DNA of 64,000 nt. Source: Acinetobacter brisouisimilis (GTDB lineage Bacteria; Pseudomonadota; Gammaproteobacteria; Pseudomonadales; Moraxellaceae). This document shows positions 1-9,734 of this stretch, piece by piece. The translations under genes and the position numbers were made by a program. Position 1 is the first letter of the stretch; the number at the start of each line of letters is the position of its first letter. The stretch spans positions 62,001 through 126,000 of the forward strand of contig NZ_KB851218.1 of assembly GCF_000368265.1 (NCBI RefSeq). Reading direction: 5' to 3'. The notes below the pieces were generated by a model that worked only from the letters and a program-made list of their open reading frames with translations, searched no databases and had not been told where the DNA came from.

Positions 1-458
1 TTGCGATCTGGATGGTGGTGTTCTTCCGTGTCTTCGGTGTGATTGCCAACTTTGCACTGGTGATTAACATTGCCATGATTCTGACGGTCATGTCTTGGAT
101 TGGCGCATCGCTGTCGCTTCCAGGTATTGCAGGTATTATCATCACCATTGGTATGGCGGTGGATGCCAACGTCTTGATCTGTGAGCGGATCCGAGAAGAA
201 ATCAAATGGGGGGCCTCGCCCAAACAAGCCATTGTGGCAGGTTATGAGCGTGCCTATAACACCATTTTCGACTCGAACTTGACCACATTTATTGTTGCGT
301 TCATTTTGTTCGCCATCGGTTCTGGCCCAATCAAAAGTTTTGCGGTAACGCATATGATCGGTATTGTCTGCTCAATGTTTACCTCAATTACCGTGACCCG
401 TGCCATTGTGCAATTAATTTATGGCAAAAGCCGTGACTTGAAAAAGTTGAGCATTTAA
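1..458 (+). CDS. secD: SecD C-terminal fragment (protein translocase subunit), 5' truncated by window
   Basis: This is the last ~150 residues of SecD, the inner-membrane partner of SecF that uses the proton motive force to help release preproteins from the SecYEG channel. The fragment shows several hydrophobic helices and the conserved [17 protein letters not shown] segment typical of the SecD transmembrane domain. The reading frame is open to the left edge, so the Met near position 12 is internal and the start lies outside the window. The stop is followed directly by the ribosome binding site of secF, so the two genes are co-transcribed. The assignment is firm because SecF follows immediately. 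Confidence 0.95.
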   Translation, partial: AIWMVVFFRVFGVIANFALVINIAMILTVMSWIGASLSLPGIAGIIITIGMAVDANVLICERIREEIKWGASPKQAIVAGYERAYNTIFDSNLTTFIVAFILFAIGSGPIKSFAVTHMIGIVCSMFTSITVTRAIVQLIYGKSRDLKKLSI

Positions 459-466
459 GGAGATCT

Positions 467-1432
467 ATGATGACCAATGTGACTCAACCTAAATCAAAAC
501 AATACGGTCGCCCTGACAATGAACGCATTATTGGCTTCATGAAGATCAGCAAACCTGCTGCCTTCGCGTCAATTTTAATTACCATTGCCAGTATCTTCTT
601 TATTGCCTTTCGTGGTCTAAACTTAGGTTTGGACTTTACCGGCGGTATTGCTGCAGAAGTCACCTATCAACAAGCGGTTGATCAGGATCAGGTAATTAAA
701 TCGCTTGAATCGGCAGGTTTTCAACATGCAGTGGTACAAACCCTTGGCAGTAATAAGGATCTGTTGATTCGTATGCCTGTGCAAAAAGTCAAAGTAGATG
801 ATTTAAGCAATACTTTGGCCAAAGCAGTCCAAGTGCCAAATAACACTGCAACCCTGCACAAAGTCGACTCTGTCGGCGGTCAGGTAGGTAATGAGCTGTA
901 TGTTCGCTCTGCGGGTGCGGTAGCACTTGCACTGGTACTGATGCTGATTTATGTGACCATTCGCTTTGAGTTCAAACTGGCTGTGGGTGCAATTCTTTCC
1001 CTATTTCACGATATCTTGGTGATTTTAGGGGTGTTTGCGCTGATGCAGTGGCCGTTTGACCTAACGACTTTGGCGGCAGTACTGGCGGTAATTGGCTTCT
1101 CACTCAACGATAACATCGTGGTGTCTGACCGTATCCGTGAAAACTTCCGTAAGATTCGTGGCGCATCACCGCGTGAAGTGGTCGATATTGCATTGACTGA
1201 AACTTTGCGCCGTACTGTACACACCTCTGTAACCTTGTTACTGGTCGTTGTTGCCATGCTAGTTATGGGCGGTGAAGGTCTGCGCTGGTTCTCTGTGGCG
1301 ATGTTTATCGGGGTATTTGCAGGAACATATTCTTCGATTTATATCGCGACTGCCTATGCCGTGTGGCGTGGTTTGAATCGTCAGGACTTTATTGTACAAG
1401 TAAAACCTGAATTTGAAGATGAACATAAATAA
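467..1432 (+). CDS. secF: Protein translocase subunit SecF
   Basis: SecF, 321 residues, is the second half of the SecDF accessory complex. One helix near residue 35 is followed by a periplasmic domain beginning with the LGLDFTGGI segment. About five C-terminal helices follow, with the family motif GFSLNDNIVVSDRIREN. An AAGGAG ribosome binding site lies at 457-462. There are two possible start codons in a row (467 and 470). The gene lies 8 bases after secD and ends about 30 bases before a strong terminator, so secF closes the operon. Confidence 0.97.
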   Translation: MMTNVTQPKSKQYGRPDNERIIGFMKISKPAAFASILITIASIFFIAFRGLNLGLDFTGGIAAEVTYQQAVDQDQVIKSLESAGFQHAVVQTLGSNKDLLIRMPVQKVKVDDLSNTLAKAVQVPNNTATLHKVDSVGGQVGNELYVRSAGAVALALVLMLIYVTIRFEFKLAVGAILSLFHDILVILGVFALMQWPFDLTTLAAVLAVIGFSLNDNIVVSDRIRENFRKIRGASPREVVDIALTETLRRTVHTSVTLLLVVVAMLVMGGEGLRWFSVAMFIGVFAGTYSSIYIATAYAVWRGLNRQDFIVQVKPEFEDEHK

Positions 1433-1460
1433 TTGCTCATTTTCGATTTCGACTTAAATA

Positions 1461-1490
1461 AAAACAGCATCTTCGGATGCTGTTTTTTTA
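1461..1490 (+). terminator. Rho-independent terminator of secDF
   Basis: Eleven-base arms (1461-1471 and 1476-1486) enclose a TTCG tetraloop closed by C-G, followed by a T-run ending at 1489. The hairpin directly follows secF. The convergent phosphopantetheinyl transferase gene ends inside its T-run (stop at 1488-1490). Confidence 0.92.
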
Positions 1491-2123
1491 TGGTTGAATA
1501 TAGCCAATCTCAGGGCTTAGACCCTCACGATCCCGCCATGCCACAGTACACAGCGCATCATTCCAAATCATGTGCTGATAAGAAAATTGCCCCAATTCAG
1601 GATGCTGACAATACCCCTGTTGCTGTCCTGCCACAGCTTGGGTATTTAAGGTATTTAAACTCAAACGGATACCCAGACCACAGGCTTTTAAAATTGCTTC
1701 CTTGGCTGTCCAGACCTGAAACCAGTATTCAGGGTTTTGCCCTGTAGCTTGCCAGTGCTGATATTCTTCGGGGTGAAAAGCATGTTCAGCCAGTGCCTGA
1801 AAACGCACCTTGCGCTGTAATGATTCAATATCAATACCGACATCTTGCACCTGCTGACTCACTGCCAACGCATAATGCTCACGGCCATGACTATGGTTAA
1901 ATGCCAGTTCAGGATAATTTCCCAAATAGGGTTTGCCATGCTCAGTTTTATCAAACTGCAAATCCTGTTCAGTAACGTTGAGCTGCCGTGCCAAGATCTC
2001 TGCTCGATAGGCATAAATTAGTTGTTGCTGATACTGCTTAAATGCCGCCCGATGCTCAAAAGCATCAGGTTGTTGCAGAGCAAGTCGGGACAGCAACTGC
2101 AAATAAACCTTTATCTTAGACAT
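1488..2123 (-). CDS. 4'-phosphopantetheinyl transferase (Sfp/AcpT-like)
   Basis: This enzyme would move the phosphopantetheine arm from CoA onto carrier proteins of fatty acid, siderophore or polyketide-type synthases. It has the family signature: GIDIESLQRK (Mg-binding Asp and Glu), then WTAKEAILKACG (WxxKEA). The length from the chosen start is 211 residues, usual for the Sfp/HetI group. I prefer the Met at 2123 (MSKIKVYL) over the open frame reaching 2162, because the extra 13 residues look non-conserved. It stands alone, convergent with secF, with no synthase gene nearby, so the acceptor protein cannot be named. Confidence 0.88.
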   Translation of the reverse strand: MSKIKVYLQLLSRLALQQPDAFEHRAAFKQYQQQLIYAYRAEILARQLNVTEQDLQFDKTEHGKPYLGNYPELAFNHSHGREHYALAVSQQVQDVGIDIESLQRKVRFQALAEHAFHPEEYQHWQATGQNPEYWFQVWTAKEAILKACGLGIRLSLNTLNTQAVAGQQQGYCQHPELGQFSYQHMIWNDALCTVAWRDREGLSPEIGYIQP

Positions 2124-2312
2124 GGTGATGAACTTATAAGCATATCGACTTAACCCAAGCATACCATGATGATTAGCTTAAAATTTGATGTAATTAAAAC
2201 CTGAATTTTTGGAACCAGACTGTTATTTGTCTGAAATAAGTATGATATTTCGATGATAACCTGATATTTTTATGCCTTAAGCAATCACTCAGTTTATTCC
2301 GAGCTTTCTGAC

Positions 2313-2335
2313 AAAAAAGCTATCCGAAGATAGCT
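2313..2335 (-). terminator. Terminator of der
   Basis: On the minus strand a 7-base stem (2318-2324 with 2329-2335) closes a TTCG-type loop and runs into six T. It lies just downstream of the der stop codon and ends the long iscX-to-der gene cluster. Confidence 0.9.
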
Positions 2336-2349
2336 CTTTATATGATGGC

Positions 2350-3759
2350 TTAACGCTTAAATTTCTTTTCCGCTTTCTTGAATTTCTGAACGTAACGACG
2401 ACGACGCGCTGCAACACGTTCATCCACCTGCGACTTACGACCTTCAAACGGGTTTTCTGAAGTTTTAAAGTCGATACGAACAGGCGTACCTTCAAGTTTG
2501 TACACTTTACGGAACACATTTTCCAAGTAACGACGATAGTCAGCAGGCGTCTTATCAACCTTGTTACCGTGAATCACGATGGTTGGTGGGTTTTGCCCGC
2601 CCATATGCGCATAACGCATTTTAATACGACGACCACTGATCATTGGCGGTTGATGCGCTTCAGTTGCATCATTCAAAATCTGGGTCAATTTCGCAGGGGA
2701 AACTTTAAGATTCGCCGACTCATACGCACGGTGAATCGATGGGTATAACTCACCAACACCAGTACCATGCAAAGCTGAAATCAGGTGAATACGTGCCCAA
2801 GGAATGAAGTCAAAACGACGATCTACATCCAACTTACATTGTTTACGATCATACTCGGTCATGTTATCCCATTTGTTAATGGCGATTACCATGGCACGAC
2901 CTGCTTCAAGCGCATAACCGATCAAGTGCAAATCTTGTTCAACCACGCCTTCGCGTGCATCCAGAACAACCACAACAACATGTGCGTCTTTCATGGCTTG
3001 TAAAGTTTTAACGACCGAGAATTTCTCAATCATTTCATCTACTTTACCTTTACGACGTACACCCGCAGTATCGATCAATGTGTATTGACGACCATCTCGT
3101 TCAAATGGAATATATACAGAATCTCGGGTTGTTCCTGGTTGGTCAAATGCGACCACTCGGTCTTCACCCAACAAGCGGTTGACCAGTGTCGATTTGCCCA
3201 CATTGGGACGACCAATAATCGCTAGGCGCAAACCTGTTGCTTTGTCGTGTTCTTCAGGATTTTCATCTTCAGGCACATCAACCAGCACATCTTCGAGCAT
3301 CTGAGAGACGCCGCGACCATGACTCGCTGCAACATGTAGTGGTTCACCAAAGCCAAGTTTGAAAAATTCAGTTACGGCAGCTTCAGCATGTACGCCATCG
3401 ACCTTGTTGGCAACCAAGAAAACTTTCTTGCCTAAAGTACGCAATTCACGTGCAATTTGTTCATCAGACGCCAATAATCCCGCACGCGCATCCACCACGA
3501 AGATAATAATATCTGCTTCGTGAATGGCTGTTTTGGACTGTTCTGCCATATAGGCATCAATGCCCTGTTCACTTTCACCAATACCCCCTGTATCGACTAC
3601 AATGAACGACTTGTTTTGATAAGCTGCATCACCATATTTGCGGTCACGAGTCAGACCAGCAAAGTCAGCAACCAGTGCGTCACGACTTTTGGTTATCTGG
3701 TTAAATAACGTTGATTTTCCGACATTCGGACGCCCAATCAGCGCAATAACGGGTTTCAT
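2350..3759 (-). CDS. der: Ribosome-assembly GTPase Der (EngA)
   Basis: Der is a tandem-G-domain GTPase needed for maturation of the 50S subunit. The 469-residue product has two complete G domains. Each has a [10 protein letters not shown]-loop (near residues 8 and 185), a DTGG or DTAG G3 motif, and NKVD or NKWD G4 motifs. A KH-like C-terminal domain and a basic tail rich in Arg and Lys follow. It lies 3 bases after bamB, as in Pseudomonas and E. coli, and is the last gene before a terminator. Confidence 0.97.
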   Translation of the reverse strand: MKPVIALIGRPNVGKSTLFNQITKSRDALVADFAGLTRDRKYGDAAYQNKSFIVVDTGGIGESEQGIDAYMAEQSKTAIHEADIIIFVVDARAGLLASDEQIARELRTLGKKVFLVANKVDGVHAEAAVTEFFKLGFGEPLHVAASHGRGVSQMLEDVLVDVPEDENPEEHDKATGLRLAIIGRPNVGKSTLVNRLLGEDRVVAFDQPGTTRDSVYIPFERDGRQYTLIDTAGVRRKGKVDEMIEKFSVVKTLQAMKDAHVVVVVLDAREGVVEQDLHLIGYALEAGRAMVIAINKWDNMTEYDRKQCKLDVDRRFDFIPWARIHLISALHGTGVGELYPSIHRAYESANLKVSPAKLTQILNDATEAHQPPMISGRRIKMRYAHMGGQNPPTIVIHGNKVDKTPADYRRYLENVFRKVYKLEGTPVRIDFKTSENPFEGRKSQVDERVAARRRRYVQKFKKAEKKFKR

Positions 3760-3762
3760 AAA

Positions 3763-4914
3763 TTAACGATTCTGCCAAACGCTTAACGCGCCCTTTTGAG
3801 TTGAAACATAAAGTTGGTTGTCAATCACACGTAAAAATGTGACCTGTCCCTTGGTATTGGAACGACCAATCAAATTACCTGTATTTGGGTCTAATAGGCT
3901 AAGAGCACCTTCATAATCACCAACCACAAGGTCAGAACCCAACATCACTGGGTTACTAAGATTACGGTGTAAAAGCTGTGTATTTTCCCAAAGTTTTTGA
4001 CCACTTATTAAATCATAAGCAATCACTTTGCCATCGGTCGTGCTGACAAAGACTTTATTTTGTGTCACTTCGGGACGCTGGTTACTGCTGGCATCTTGAT
4101 TCCACAGCACTTGTTGCTGTGCAAGATCAGTCACGGTAACCTGCCCTTGGTAACTGGTCGTAACCATATACTGGCCCATCATCACTGGGTCGCCATTAAT
4201 GTCATTTAAACGCTGTACGTCTGAGCGACCTTCCGCAACTGCAACACGACGTTGCAAGCGTGGTACACCACTAATGACATCAATGATATAAACATATGCA
4301 TTTGAAGTTGCAATCAGTACATTGTTTGGATCGAGCATGACAGGTGCTGCGCGGCCACGCAAGCTAAATGAGACATTCGGTAAACGGTAGGTCCAAAGCT
4401 GCTGACCTGTGCTGACATCATGTGCGTAGACATTACCATCATTACTGACTGTAATCACACGTCCTGCCTGAATATGTGATGGCGCAATAATCGCACCTGA
4501 AAGCTGAGCGGCCCATTTTATTTGTCCCGAAGTTTCATCGAGTGCAAACAACTCGCCTTTTTCATTGCCTGCAACCACAATGCCTTCACCAACTTCCACA
4601 CCCGCACTTAAGCCATGTTTTTTGGTGAGCTTGGTTGACCAAAGGCGCTGTTTGCCTTTGTAGGCTTCGACATAACCTTTTGGATCTACCAAAAAGATTA
4701 CGCCATTGTCTGCACCCATTTGTAAACGCAATGGATCATTTTTATTGGTTTGGGTGACATGCTCAGAAAATACAGGAACTAAAGTTTTCGCTTGCACTAT
4801 TTTTGGAAGTTTATTGGGTTTAATTTCTTCCACTTTAGTTTTATTGCTAGAGCAGCCCACCAAAGCAACAGCTGCAAGTGTTAGCGCAAACGGTACGGTA
4901 AATTTTTTATTCAT
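3763..4914 (-). CDS. bamB: Outer-membrane assembly lipoprotein BamB
   Basis: BamB is the beta-propeller lipoprotein of the BAM complex that folds outer-membrane proteins. The 383-residue product begins with a lipoprotein signal peptide ending in the lipobox LVGC (Cys near residue 21). PQQ-like propeller repeats follow, for example GQIKWAAQLSG, GQQLWTYRLPN and GQKLWENTQLL. Its start abuts the stop of yfgM with no gap. The yfgM-bamB-der order is the standard gammaproteobacterial arrangement. Confidence 0.96.
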   Translation of the reverse strand: MNKKFTVPFALTLAAVALVGCSSNKTKVEEIKPNKLPKIVQAKTLVPVFSEHVTQTNKNDPLRLQMGADNGVIFLVDPKGYVEAYKGKQRLWSTKLTKKHGLSAGVEVGEGIVVAGNEKGELFALDETSGQIKWAAQLSGAIIAPSHIQAGRVITVSNDGNVYAHDVSTGQQLWTYRLPNVSFSLRGRAAPVMLDPNNVLIATSNAYVYIIDVISGVPRLQRRVAVAEGRSDVQRLNDINGDPVMMGQYMVTTSYQGQVTVTDLAQQQVLWNQDASSNQRPEVTQNKVFVSTTDGKVIAYDLISGQKLWENTQLLHRNLSNPVMLGSDLVVGDYEGALSLLDPNTGNLIGRSNTKGQVTFLRVIDNQLYVSTQKGALSVWQNR

Positions 4915-5616
4915 TTAAGACTCATCCACTTGTGTTTTCAAAATTGGGCGTTCGATATCAGGATCATTCACTAAAACGCCAACACTTTCGAGTTTAATTT
5001 GTAAAATTTGTCGTTCTTGTTTACGCGCAACAATGGCATCCCATGCACTTTGATACGCTTTGCGTGCTTGAGCAACATCATTTTTTGCAACGTAAATATC
5101 ACCACGTGCTTCATCTGCTGATGCTTTAAACGCTGGAACTTTGATGAGATCCAAGGTTTTTAAAGCATCATCATATTTTTTCTGCGCTGCTTGTGTATAG
5201 GCCAAATGTAGGTTAACCAACTGAAGTAAGCCTTCGTCGTCAACCTTCGCATTTTGTACTTTTTTCAGTTCACGTTCTGCCGCAGTATAGTTGCCTTGGT
5301 CAAATGCCACTTTAGACATGACCAATTCAGCTTGAATCGCCTGCACAGAGTCCAGATTCTTTTTCAGAACTGTGTCAGCAGATGGCGCAAGTTTGTTATA
5401 TGCACTTGGATCACCTGTTAAACTCTGTGCTTCATCCATGAGTTGCTGAACACGTGCGGTTTCATTTTGCGCACTATGGAGCTGTTTTTTCTGCCAGTAA
5501 TTCCAGCCAAAAAATGCAATCAATGCAACCAGAATACCACTGACTGCGGCAGAACCATATTTCTTGCTCAGTGATTTTAGATTATCGAGTTGCTCTTCTT
5601 GTGTTAGTGCACTCAT
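4915..5616 (-). CDS. yfgM: YfgM-like TPR protein (ancillary SecYEG translocon subunit)
   Basis: This 233-residue protein has a short cytoplasmic N-terminus, one membrane helix (about residues 20-40, AAVSGILVALIAFFGWNYW) and a periplasmic helical TPR-like region. E. coli YfgM binds the SecYEG-PpiD complex and is thought to help hand exported proteins to chaperones. Here it sits between hisS and bamB as in other gammaproteobacteria. It is slightly longer than the E. coli protein. Confidence 0.9.
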   Translation of the reverse strand: MSALTQEEQLDNLKSLSKKYGSAAVSGILVALIAFFGWNYWQKKQLHSAQNETARVQQLMDEAQSLTGDPSAYNKLAPSADTVLKKNLDSVQAIQAELVMSKVAFDQGNYTAAERELKKVQNAKVDDEGLLQLVNLHLAYTQAAQKKYDDALKTLDLIKVPAFKASADEARGDIYVAKNDVAQARKAYQSAWDAIVARKQERQILQIKLESVGVLVNDPDIERPILKTQVDES

Positions 5617-5646
5617 GTGACTGTCCTTCTGACTTTCCTATGCAGC

Positions 5647-6939
5647 TTATTCAGCAAATTTTTCAATTAAAAATGGCACGATGTCCGCAATTTTTAGCTC
5701 GACTTGTTCTGCCGTTGCCAATGTTTTGAGGCTGACTTGCTGATTTTCCCACTCACGCTCACCCAAAATCATGGCAAAAACTGCCCCAGATTGATCTGCC
5801 TTTTTCATTTGGCTTTTCATACTGCCTTGAGAGCCTGTTTTCACACGAATTGAGCTGTTTAAAGCTTCAAGCTGATTGCGTAATTGTTCTGCCAACACCA
5901 GTGCTTTACCTTGACAAGCAGGATCGGCAAGTAAGAACACTTCACAATCACGAGTGATTTGTGTTTGTTCAACCTGTTCAAGCAACAGCAACAAACGCTC
6001 CATACCCATGGCAAAACCAACCGCAGGCACAGACTGGTCTGCTTTCCCTTTAAGTTGTCCCACTAGACCATCATAACGTCCACCTGCACAGACTGTGCCT
6101 TGTGAACCTAAATGTGTGGTTGTCCATTCAAATACGGTTTTGTTGTAATAATCTAAACCACGAACCAGTTTCTGGTTAATCACAAACTTCACACCTGCAT
6201 CAGTTAAATACTGCTGCAATTGTGCAAAGTGCTGCATAGTGTCTTCTTTTAGGAAGTCATGCAGTTTCGGTGCATTTTCCAGAATTTGCTGAGTGCGCTC
6301 GTTTTTCGAATCCAAAATACGTAGTGGGTTGGTGCTTAAACGGCGCTGAGAATCTTCATCAAGCTCGTCTTTATGCGCAGTCAAAAACTCAACCAATGCA
6401 TTACGGTATTCGTTACGCTCATCCATTTCGCCCAAAGTATTCAGCTCAAGCTGAACTTTGTCGGAAACGCCCATACGCTGCCACAAACGTGCAGTCATTA
6501 AAATCAGTTCAGCATCAATATCTGGCGTTGCTACCCCAAAGGTTTCCACACCAAACTGATGAAACTGACGGTAACGACCTTTTTGTGGTTTTTCATAACG
6601 GAACATTGGTCCGATATACCACACGCGCGGCGTCGCTCCACGCAACAAATTATGTTCAAGCATGGCGCGTACACAACCTGCCGTTCCTTCAGGGCGTAAA
6701 GTCAGCGACTCTGGCGGATTGCCTTTGTCGAAAAAGGTATACATTTCTTTTTCAACGATATCGGTTGCATCACCAATAGCGCGTTTAAACAAACCCGTAT
6801 GTTCAACCATCGGCAAACGGATTTGTTGATAGCCATAGGCATCCATTAATGATGCAAGATGCTGCTCCAGACGTCTCCACGCAGGCGTTTGCGAAGGAAG
6901 AACGTCATTAAAACCTTTAATTGCGACAATTGAACTCAT
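5647..6939 (-). CDS. hisS: Histidyl-tRNA synthetase
   Basis: This class II aminoacyl-tRNA synthetase of 430 residues charges tRNA-His. Motif 2 is visible around TLRPEGTAG and [15 protein letters not shown]. The histidine-specific segment [15 protein letters not shown] is present, as is motif 3 around [12 protein letters not shown]-terminal anticodon-binding domain follows. The start overlaps the ispG stop by 4 bases, indicating translational coupling. Confidence 0.97.
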   Translation of the reverse strand: MSSIVAIKGFNDVLPSQTPAWRRLEQHLASLMDAYGYQQIRLPMVEHTGLFKRAIGDATDIVEKEMYTFFDKGNPPESLTLRPEGTAGCVRAMLEHNLLRGATPRVWYIGPMFRYEKPQKGRYRQFHQFGVETFGVATPDIDAELILMTARLWQRMGVSDKVQLELNTLGEMDERNEYRNALVEFLTAHKDELDEDSQRRLSTNPLRILDSKNERTQQILENAPKLHDFLKEDTMQHFAQLQQYLTDAGVKFVINQKLVRGLDYYNKTVFEWTTTHLGSQGTVCAGGRYDGLVGQLKGKADQSVPAVGFAMGMERLLLLLEQVEQTQITRDCEVFLLADPACQGKALVLAEQLRNQLEALNSSIRVKTGSQGSMKSQMKKADQSGAVFAMILGEREWENQQVSLKTLATAEQVELKIADIVPFLIEKFAE

Positions 6940-8051
6940 GATGAACTACGAATAATCTCTTTAGCTTTAGCTTCTTCAAGCTCTTGAACACGTTGACGAA
7001 CCATTGTTTCAATTTCGTCAACTAACTGATCGGTATAAATAAGATGACTTTTCTCACCATTTCGATAGACCAATGATCGAGGGCTTGCCCCAACCACACC
7101 AATATCGGCTTCCTTGGCTTCACCAGGTCCATTGACCTTACAACCAATTACCGAAACATCCATTGGTGTGCGAATACCTTCTAGGCGTTGCTCCAGTGCC
7201 TGCATCACTTTAATGACATTAAATTCCTGACGCGAACAGCTTGGACACGCAATAAAATTGATCCCGTTTGAACGAAGTCCAAGTGATTTTAAAATATCAA
7301 AACCAATTTTGACTTCATCTTCAGGCTCAGCCGCCAAGGAAATACGCATGGTATCACCAATGCCTTCCAGCAGCAGACCACCCAAAGCAATTGCAGACTT
7401 GACTGTACCCGTACGGTAAATCCCCGCTTCGGTCACACCCAAATGTAACGGATTATCAATTTGTTGAGATAATAAACGATAAGCATCCAAAGTTAAAAAC
7501 ACATTTGATGCTTTTACACTGACTTTAAACTCTTGAAAGTCCAAACGATCTAAAATATCAATGTGGCGCAGTGCCGACTCAAGCAATGCCTGCCCTGTCG
7601 GTTCGCCATATTTTTTCTGCAAATCTTTCTCTAAAGAACCTGCATTGACCCCAATCCGAATCGAAATACCATGATGCTTCGCCGCAGCCACAACTTCACG
7701 TACTTTTTGATCTGAACCAATATTGCCCGGGTTAATGCGTAGGCAGTCTGCACCATAGTCAGCAACAGCCAGTGCAATTTTATGGTCAAAATGAATATCG
7801 GCAACCAAAGGCACTTGTACCCGTTTACGGATAGCACCAAAGGCTTCAGCAGCCTCCATTGAAGGTACTGAAACACGCATGATGTCTGCACCTGCCTGTA
7901 CACAGCGCTCAATTTGCGCCACAGTTGCATCGACATCGCAGGTTTCGGTATTGGTCATACTTTGCACCGTAATTGGTGCATCACCACCCACATACACAGA
8001 ACCAACACGGATTTTACGTGTTGGACGGCGTTTAATTGGATTTTCGATCAT
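6936..8051 (-). CDS. ispG: 4-hydroxy-3-methylbut-2-enyl diphosphate synthase IspG (GcpE)
   Basis: IspG carries out the penultimate step of the MEP isoprenoid pathway, reducing methylerythritol cyclodiphosphate to HMBPP with a 4Fe-4S cluster. The 371-residue protein has the TIM-barrel N-terminus and the cluster cysteines in [11 protein letters not shown] and [10 protein letters not shown]. Length fits the single-domain bacterial form. It lies 21 bases after rodZ and overlaps hisS. Confidence 0.97.
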   Translation of the reverse strand: MIENPIKRRPTRKIRVGSVYVGGDAPITVQSMTNTETCDVDATVAQIERCVQAGADIMRVSVPSMEAAEAFGAIRKRVQVPLVADIHFDHKIALAVADYGADCLRINPGNIGSDQKVREVVAAAKHHGISIRIGVNAGSLEKDLQKKYGEPTGQALLESALRHIDILDRLDFQEFKVSVKASNVFLTLDAYRLLSQQIDNPLHLGVTEAGIYRTGTVKSAIALGGLLLEGIGDTMRISLAAEPEDEVKIGFDILKSLGLRSNGINFIACPSCSRQEFNVIKVMQALEQRLEGIRTPMDVSVIGCKVNGPGEAKEADIGVVGASPRSLVYRNGEKSHLIYTDQLVDEIETMVRQRVQELEEAKAKEIIRSSS

Positions 8052-8072
8052 GACTTGGTCAACTCTGTTGCA

Positions 8073-8861
8073 TTAACGTGATAAACGGAAGTCTGCCTGA
8101 CCATTTACCGTATAAGGTGCCAAAGGAATAGATTCATTATTTAGGGTTAAAGTCACAGCACTGGCATTGTCAAGACGTACCTGAAATGGTGAAACGCCTT
8201 TTAGGCTTAAATCTGCAGCCTGACGACCTGTTGCCAATACTTTACCTGTTGAGTCCACAATATTGACTGAAGTCGGCTGTGAGAATTTCAAATTGAGCTG
8301 ATCGCCCGTTGTTGCTGTATTTTGATCTACAGAAGAAATTACCTGTGTATTCGATTGTGGGTTTGCCGCAGCTGCTGGCTGTTTTTTGGCTGCCCATTTT
8401 TGCAAGCCTAACACCACGAGCCATAATACAAAAATCACCACAATGGCAATCACAATGCGTTTTAGCCATTTTTTATTGCGATCACTGTTTGAACCAGGCA
8501 GTTTGCCCATGATTTTAATCGGTGAATCTTTTAAGGCGTGATTTGGCAATAAACCTGTGTCATTGGCATAGATTTCATCAAAACGCTGAATAATTGCCGA
8601 AGCATCGACATTTAAGTATTTGGCATATATACGATAATAACCTTTAATAAACGTTGCTTCAGGCAATGATTTATAATCATCACTTTCTAGCGCTTCTAAA
8701 GTTTTTATCGGCATATTCAAAGCTTTTGAAACATCAGCCAATTCACGTTTTTGAGCAAGGCGGATATGACGTAAGTATTCACCTGGACGCTGAACGTTGC
8801 CTAAAGTATTAGGGGTTGCTGATGTACCCGTCGATTGCTGTGAATTTGGATTTACTTCCAT
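8073..8861 (-). CDS. rodZ: RodZ-like helix-turn-helix / DUF4115 membrane protein
   Basis: The 262-residue protein has an N-terminal HTH domain (about residues 28-95, with LAQKRELADVSKALNMP), a basic stretch, one membrane helix (WLKRIVIAIVVIFVLWLVVL) and a periplasmic DUF4115 beta domain at the end. RodZ links the MreB cytoskeleton to the envelope in rod-shaped cells. Its start overlaps the pilF stop by 10 bases. The position upstream of ispG is conserved across gammaproteobacteria. The role in a coccobacillus is inferred from the family. Confidence 0.88.
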   Translation of the reverse strand: MEVNPNSQQSTGTSATPNTLGNVQRPGEYLRHIRLAQKRELADVSKALNMPIKTLEALESDDYKSLPEATFIKGYYRIYAKYLNVDASAIIQRFDEIYANDTGLLPNHALKDSPIKIMGKLPGSNSDRNKKWLKRIVIAIVVIFVLWLVVLGLQKWAAKKQPAAAANPQSNTQVISSVDQNTATTGDQLNLKFSQPTSVNIVDSTGKVLATGRQAADLSLKGVSPFQVRLDNASAVTLTLNNESIPLAPYTVNGQADFRLSR

Positions 8862-9712
8862 ACCGCCTCAGTACTGTACTGTAATTGCAAATAACGTTGA
8901 TATTCTTGGCTATCGGGGAACAAAGCCCGCAATTGGTTAACCAAAACCTGCTTGCTCATATTATCACCATTGGCGCGAGCAAGGCGAATACCAACCCATA
9001 GACCGTGTGCGCTTTGGTTTTTATCACCAACCAATCGCACATAATCACCATACGCTTCTGTTGCCAGTGCAAACTGTTGACGCAGGTAAAAAATTTCTGC
9101 CAACTCTAACATCGAAACTGTAGAATTTCGATTTACTTGCAGGGCTTGTCTGAATGTTTTTTCAGCATTTGGTGCATCACCCAGCTTTAAATAGGTTAGG
9201 CCCAGATTTTCCAGTGCCATTCCACGCTGCTCATACCCTAAAGTTGAGCCTGCAAGCTTGAGTTGTTCAAGCGCGTCATTATAGCGCCCTAACTGAAACA
9301 GATAACGCCCATAATTGTTACGTGTTTGTGCATCTTGAGGGTCAATCGAAATCGCACGTTTAAAATATTCTTCAGCTTTCACTACATTCTCAGGGCTACC
9401 CTCTTGCTGCAACAAGACTGCCATAAGCATATTAGCACGCACGTTGCGAGTGGTCTCTTGAAACACATCATCGAGCGCACGTTTCGCTGCATCTAAATCG
9501 CCTGTGCGTAAATATTCAGCTGCAATCTCTACACGAATTTCAGCCGCTTTTTTCTTGTCACGCTTAAACTTGCTGGTTGGCGTACTAATATCTGCATAAC
9601 TCGGTGAACTATCTTTTTTCACCAACCCAAGTGTGCTTTGACAGCCTTGTAAACTGAACAACAAAGCACCTACACCCAGTAATATCACACTATGTTTTAC
9701 AGTTTTTTTCAC
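8852..9712 (-). CDS. pilF: Type IV pilus biogenesis/stability lipoprotein PilF (PilW)
   Basis: PilF is the outer-membrane pilotin needed for assembly of the PilQ secretin of type IV pili. The 286-residue product starts with a lipoprotein signal peptide ending LQGC. TPR repeats then fill the rest (for example QTRNNYGRYLFQLGRYNDAL and ALENLGLTYLKLGDAPNAEK). I choose the GTG start at 9712, which has a GAGGTGG-like ribosome binding site just upstream and places the signal peptide at the N-terminus. The frame stays open to 9916, but that extension overlaps rlmN and is not protein-like. Confidence 0.9.
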   Translation of the reverse strand: MKKTVKHSVILLGVGALLFSLQGCQSTLGLVKKDSSPSYADISTPTSKFKRDKKKAAEIRVEIAAEYLRTGDLDAAKRALDDVFQETTRNVRANMLMAVLLQQEGSPENVVKAEEYFKRAISIDPQDAQTRNNYGRYLFQLGRYNDALEQLKLAGSTLGYEQRGMALENLGLTYLKLGDAPNAEKTFRQALQVNRNSTVSMLELAEIFYLRQQFALATEAYGDYVRLVGDKNQSAHGLWVGIRLARANGDNMSKQVLVNQLRALFPDSQEYQRYLQLQYSTEAVWK

Positions 9713-9734
9713 GCCAAACCACCTCAGTGAATTA

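Noticed and set aside
1433..1747. Open frame of ~104 codons on the plus strand after secF
   Set aside because: It contains the secF terminator and overlaps the PPTase gene on the other strand, and its product has no family pattern.
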